Origin: Inquilinus sp.
Lineage (GTDB): Bacteria; Pseudomonadota; Alphaproteobacteria; DSM-16000; Inquilinaceae
Direction: 5' to 3'
DNA: 7,015 nucleotides
Assembly: GCA_013003675.1 (NCBI GenBank)
Contig: JABDIP010000072.1
Coordinates: 1-7,015 of the forward strand
Under the pieces are notes generated by a model. It was not told the origin of the DNA. It worked only from the letters and a program-made list of their open reading frames with translations, and did not search any database. Position numbers and translations under genes: made by a program. This document shows, piece by piece, positions 6,442 through 7,015 of the stretch (the first letter of the stretch is position 1; every line of letters begins with the position of its first letter).

Positions 6442-6978
6442 ATGACGCGTCTATTTCGCTTGCTTGGAGGTTTGTTTTTCATCATGGCCGTATCCGCCCA
6501 ACCCGCCGGGGCGCAAGACCCGGAAAACCTGCTCTATCTGGAGTTGGAGGACGGTCGTGTCGTCATCCAGCTACGGCCCGACCTGGCGCCGACGCATGTT
6601 GCCCGGATCAAGGAACTGGCCCGCGAGCGCTTCTACGATGGCATCATCTTCCATCGGGTGATCGACGGCTTCATGGCCCAGACCGGCGATCCGACCGGCA
6701 CCGGGACGGGTGGATCGGGCCGAAAGCTGCCATCGGAGTTCAGCAACGAGCCTTTCGTCCGCGGCACGATCGGCATGGCTCGCACCAATGACCCGAATAG
6801 CGGCGATAGCCAGTTCTTCATCACCTTCGCGCCTGCCGCCTTTCTGAACGGGCAGTATACCGTGTGGGGCGAGGTCATCGAGGGCATGGACTTCGTCGAC
6901 CAGATCAACCGCGGCGAGCCACCGGCCAATCCCGACAGCATTGTCAGCATGCGGGTCGCCGCCGACATGGCGCAATAG
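6442..6978 (+). CDS. Exported cyclophilin-type peptidyl-prolyl cis-trans isomerase
   Basis: This is a 178-residue protein starting at ATG 6442, chosen because AGGGAA (6429-6434) lies seven bases upstream. Alternative starts at GTG 6439 and TTG 6436 fit that site less well. Residues 1-24 form a signal peptide: MTRLFR, a hydrophobic core, then a PAGA cleavage site before QDPEN, so the enzyme is likely periplasmic. The cyclophilin fold fills the rest. FHRVIDGFMAQTGD (70-83) holds the catalytic arginine R72 plus F77, M78 and Q80. RGTIGMARTNDPNSGDSQFFI (107-127) covers the conserved core, and NGQYTVWGEVIEGMD (136-150) the end. The position of human CypA W121 is F134 and of H126 is Y139, as in many bacterial enzymes, predicting weak cyclosporin binding. 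It catalyses proline isomerisation during folding of exported proteins. Nothing ties it to the glycosylation genes. It is close to PpiA/PpiB, but I do not assign a symbol. Confidence 0.93.
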   Translation: MTRLFRLLGGLFFIMAVSAQPAGAQDPENLLYLELEDGRVVIQLRPDLAPTHVARIKELARERFYDGIIFHRVIDGFMAQTGDPTGTGTGGSGRKLPSEFSNEPFVRGTIGMARTNDPNSGDSQFFITFAPAAFLNGQYTVWGEVIEGMDFVDQINRGEPPANPDSIVSMRVAADMAQ

Positions 6979-6992
6979 CACGCCGCTCCCCT

Positions 6993-7015
6993 GCCCTCCG
7001 CCTGAGGCGGAGGGC
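6993..7015 (+). terminator. Strong hairpin downstream of the cyclophilin gene, probable terminator cut by the window edge
   Basis: GCCCTCCGCC (6993-7002) and GGCGGAGGGC (7006-7015) form a perfect ten-base-pair G/C-rich stem around the loop TGA. It begins 14 bases after the cyclophilin stop codon. Its position and symmetry are those of an intrinsic terminator. The T-run that would confirm it falls outside the window, so a bidirectional terminator or a dispersed palindromic repeat remains possible. Confidence 0.65.

Noticed and set aside
1..7015. Search for CRISPR arrays, tRNA genes, insertion sequences, toxin-antitoxin or defence genes.
   Set aside because: I saw no regularly spaced repeats, no tRNA-like cloverleaf with a conserved T-arm, no transposase or terminal inverted repeats, and no nuclease or toxin motifs on either strand.

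Overview
The window is about two-thirds G+C by eye. Its genes favour G/C at third codon positions, are tightly packed and overlap at stop/start codons. Together with the protein types, this suggests a high-GC proteobacterium, most likely an alphaproteobacterium of the Rhodospirillales/Rhizobiales kind. That assignment is inferred from style and remembered family resemblance; the window holds no rRNA or other taxonomic marker.

Layout. Left half, minus strand (about 3482 down to 1): two large polytopic membrane proteins of the GT-C glycosyltransferase type. The first (1575-3482) carries an STT3-like acidic DPD motif, a GRPDHN motif and a C-terminal soluble domain. The second (1-1568) is a GT39/PMT-like protein that starts six bases after the first gene's stop and runs off the left edge. 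Between 3483 and 3613 lies a short divergent intergenic region with a tentative promoter and an inverted repeat. Right half, plus strand: a three-gene cluster with overlapping ends. It encodes a family 2 glycosyltransferase of the dolichyl/polyprenyl-phosphate sugar synthase type with two C-terminal membrane helices (3614-4666), a class I SAM-dependent methyltransferase (4663-5316) and a UPF0104/LPG-synthase-like membrane protein (5306-6283). After a 158-base gap comes an unrelated exported cyclophilin-type peptidyl-prolyl isomerase (6442-6978), followed by a strong hairpin ending exactly at the window edge.

How the genes may work together (inference). The GT2 enzyme would charge a polyprenyl phosphate with a sugar on the cytoplasmic face. 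A membrane protein, possibly the UPF0104 protein, might help present or move a lipid intermediate. One or both GT-C enzymes would then transfer the sugar to a surface acceptor on the outer face of the membrane. The methyltransferase could modify the sugar or lipid. Donor sugar, acceptor and pathway cannot be read from the sequence. I found no tRNA, rRNA, CRISPR array, insertion sequence or defence system. The very long antisense open frames are artefacts, explained under rejected items.
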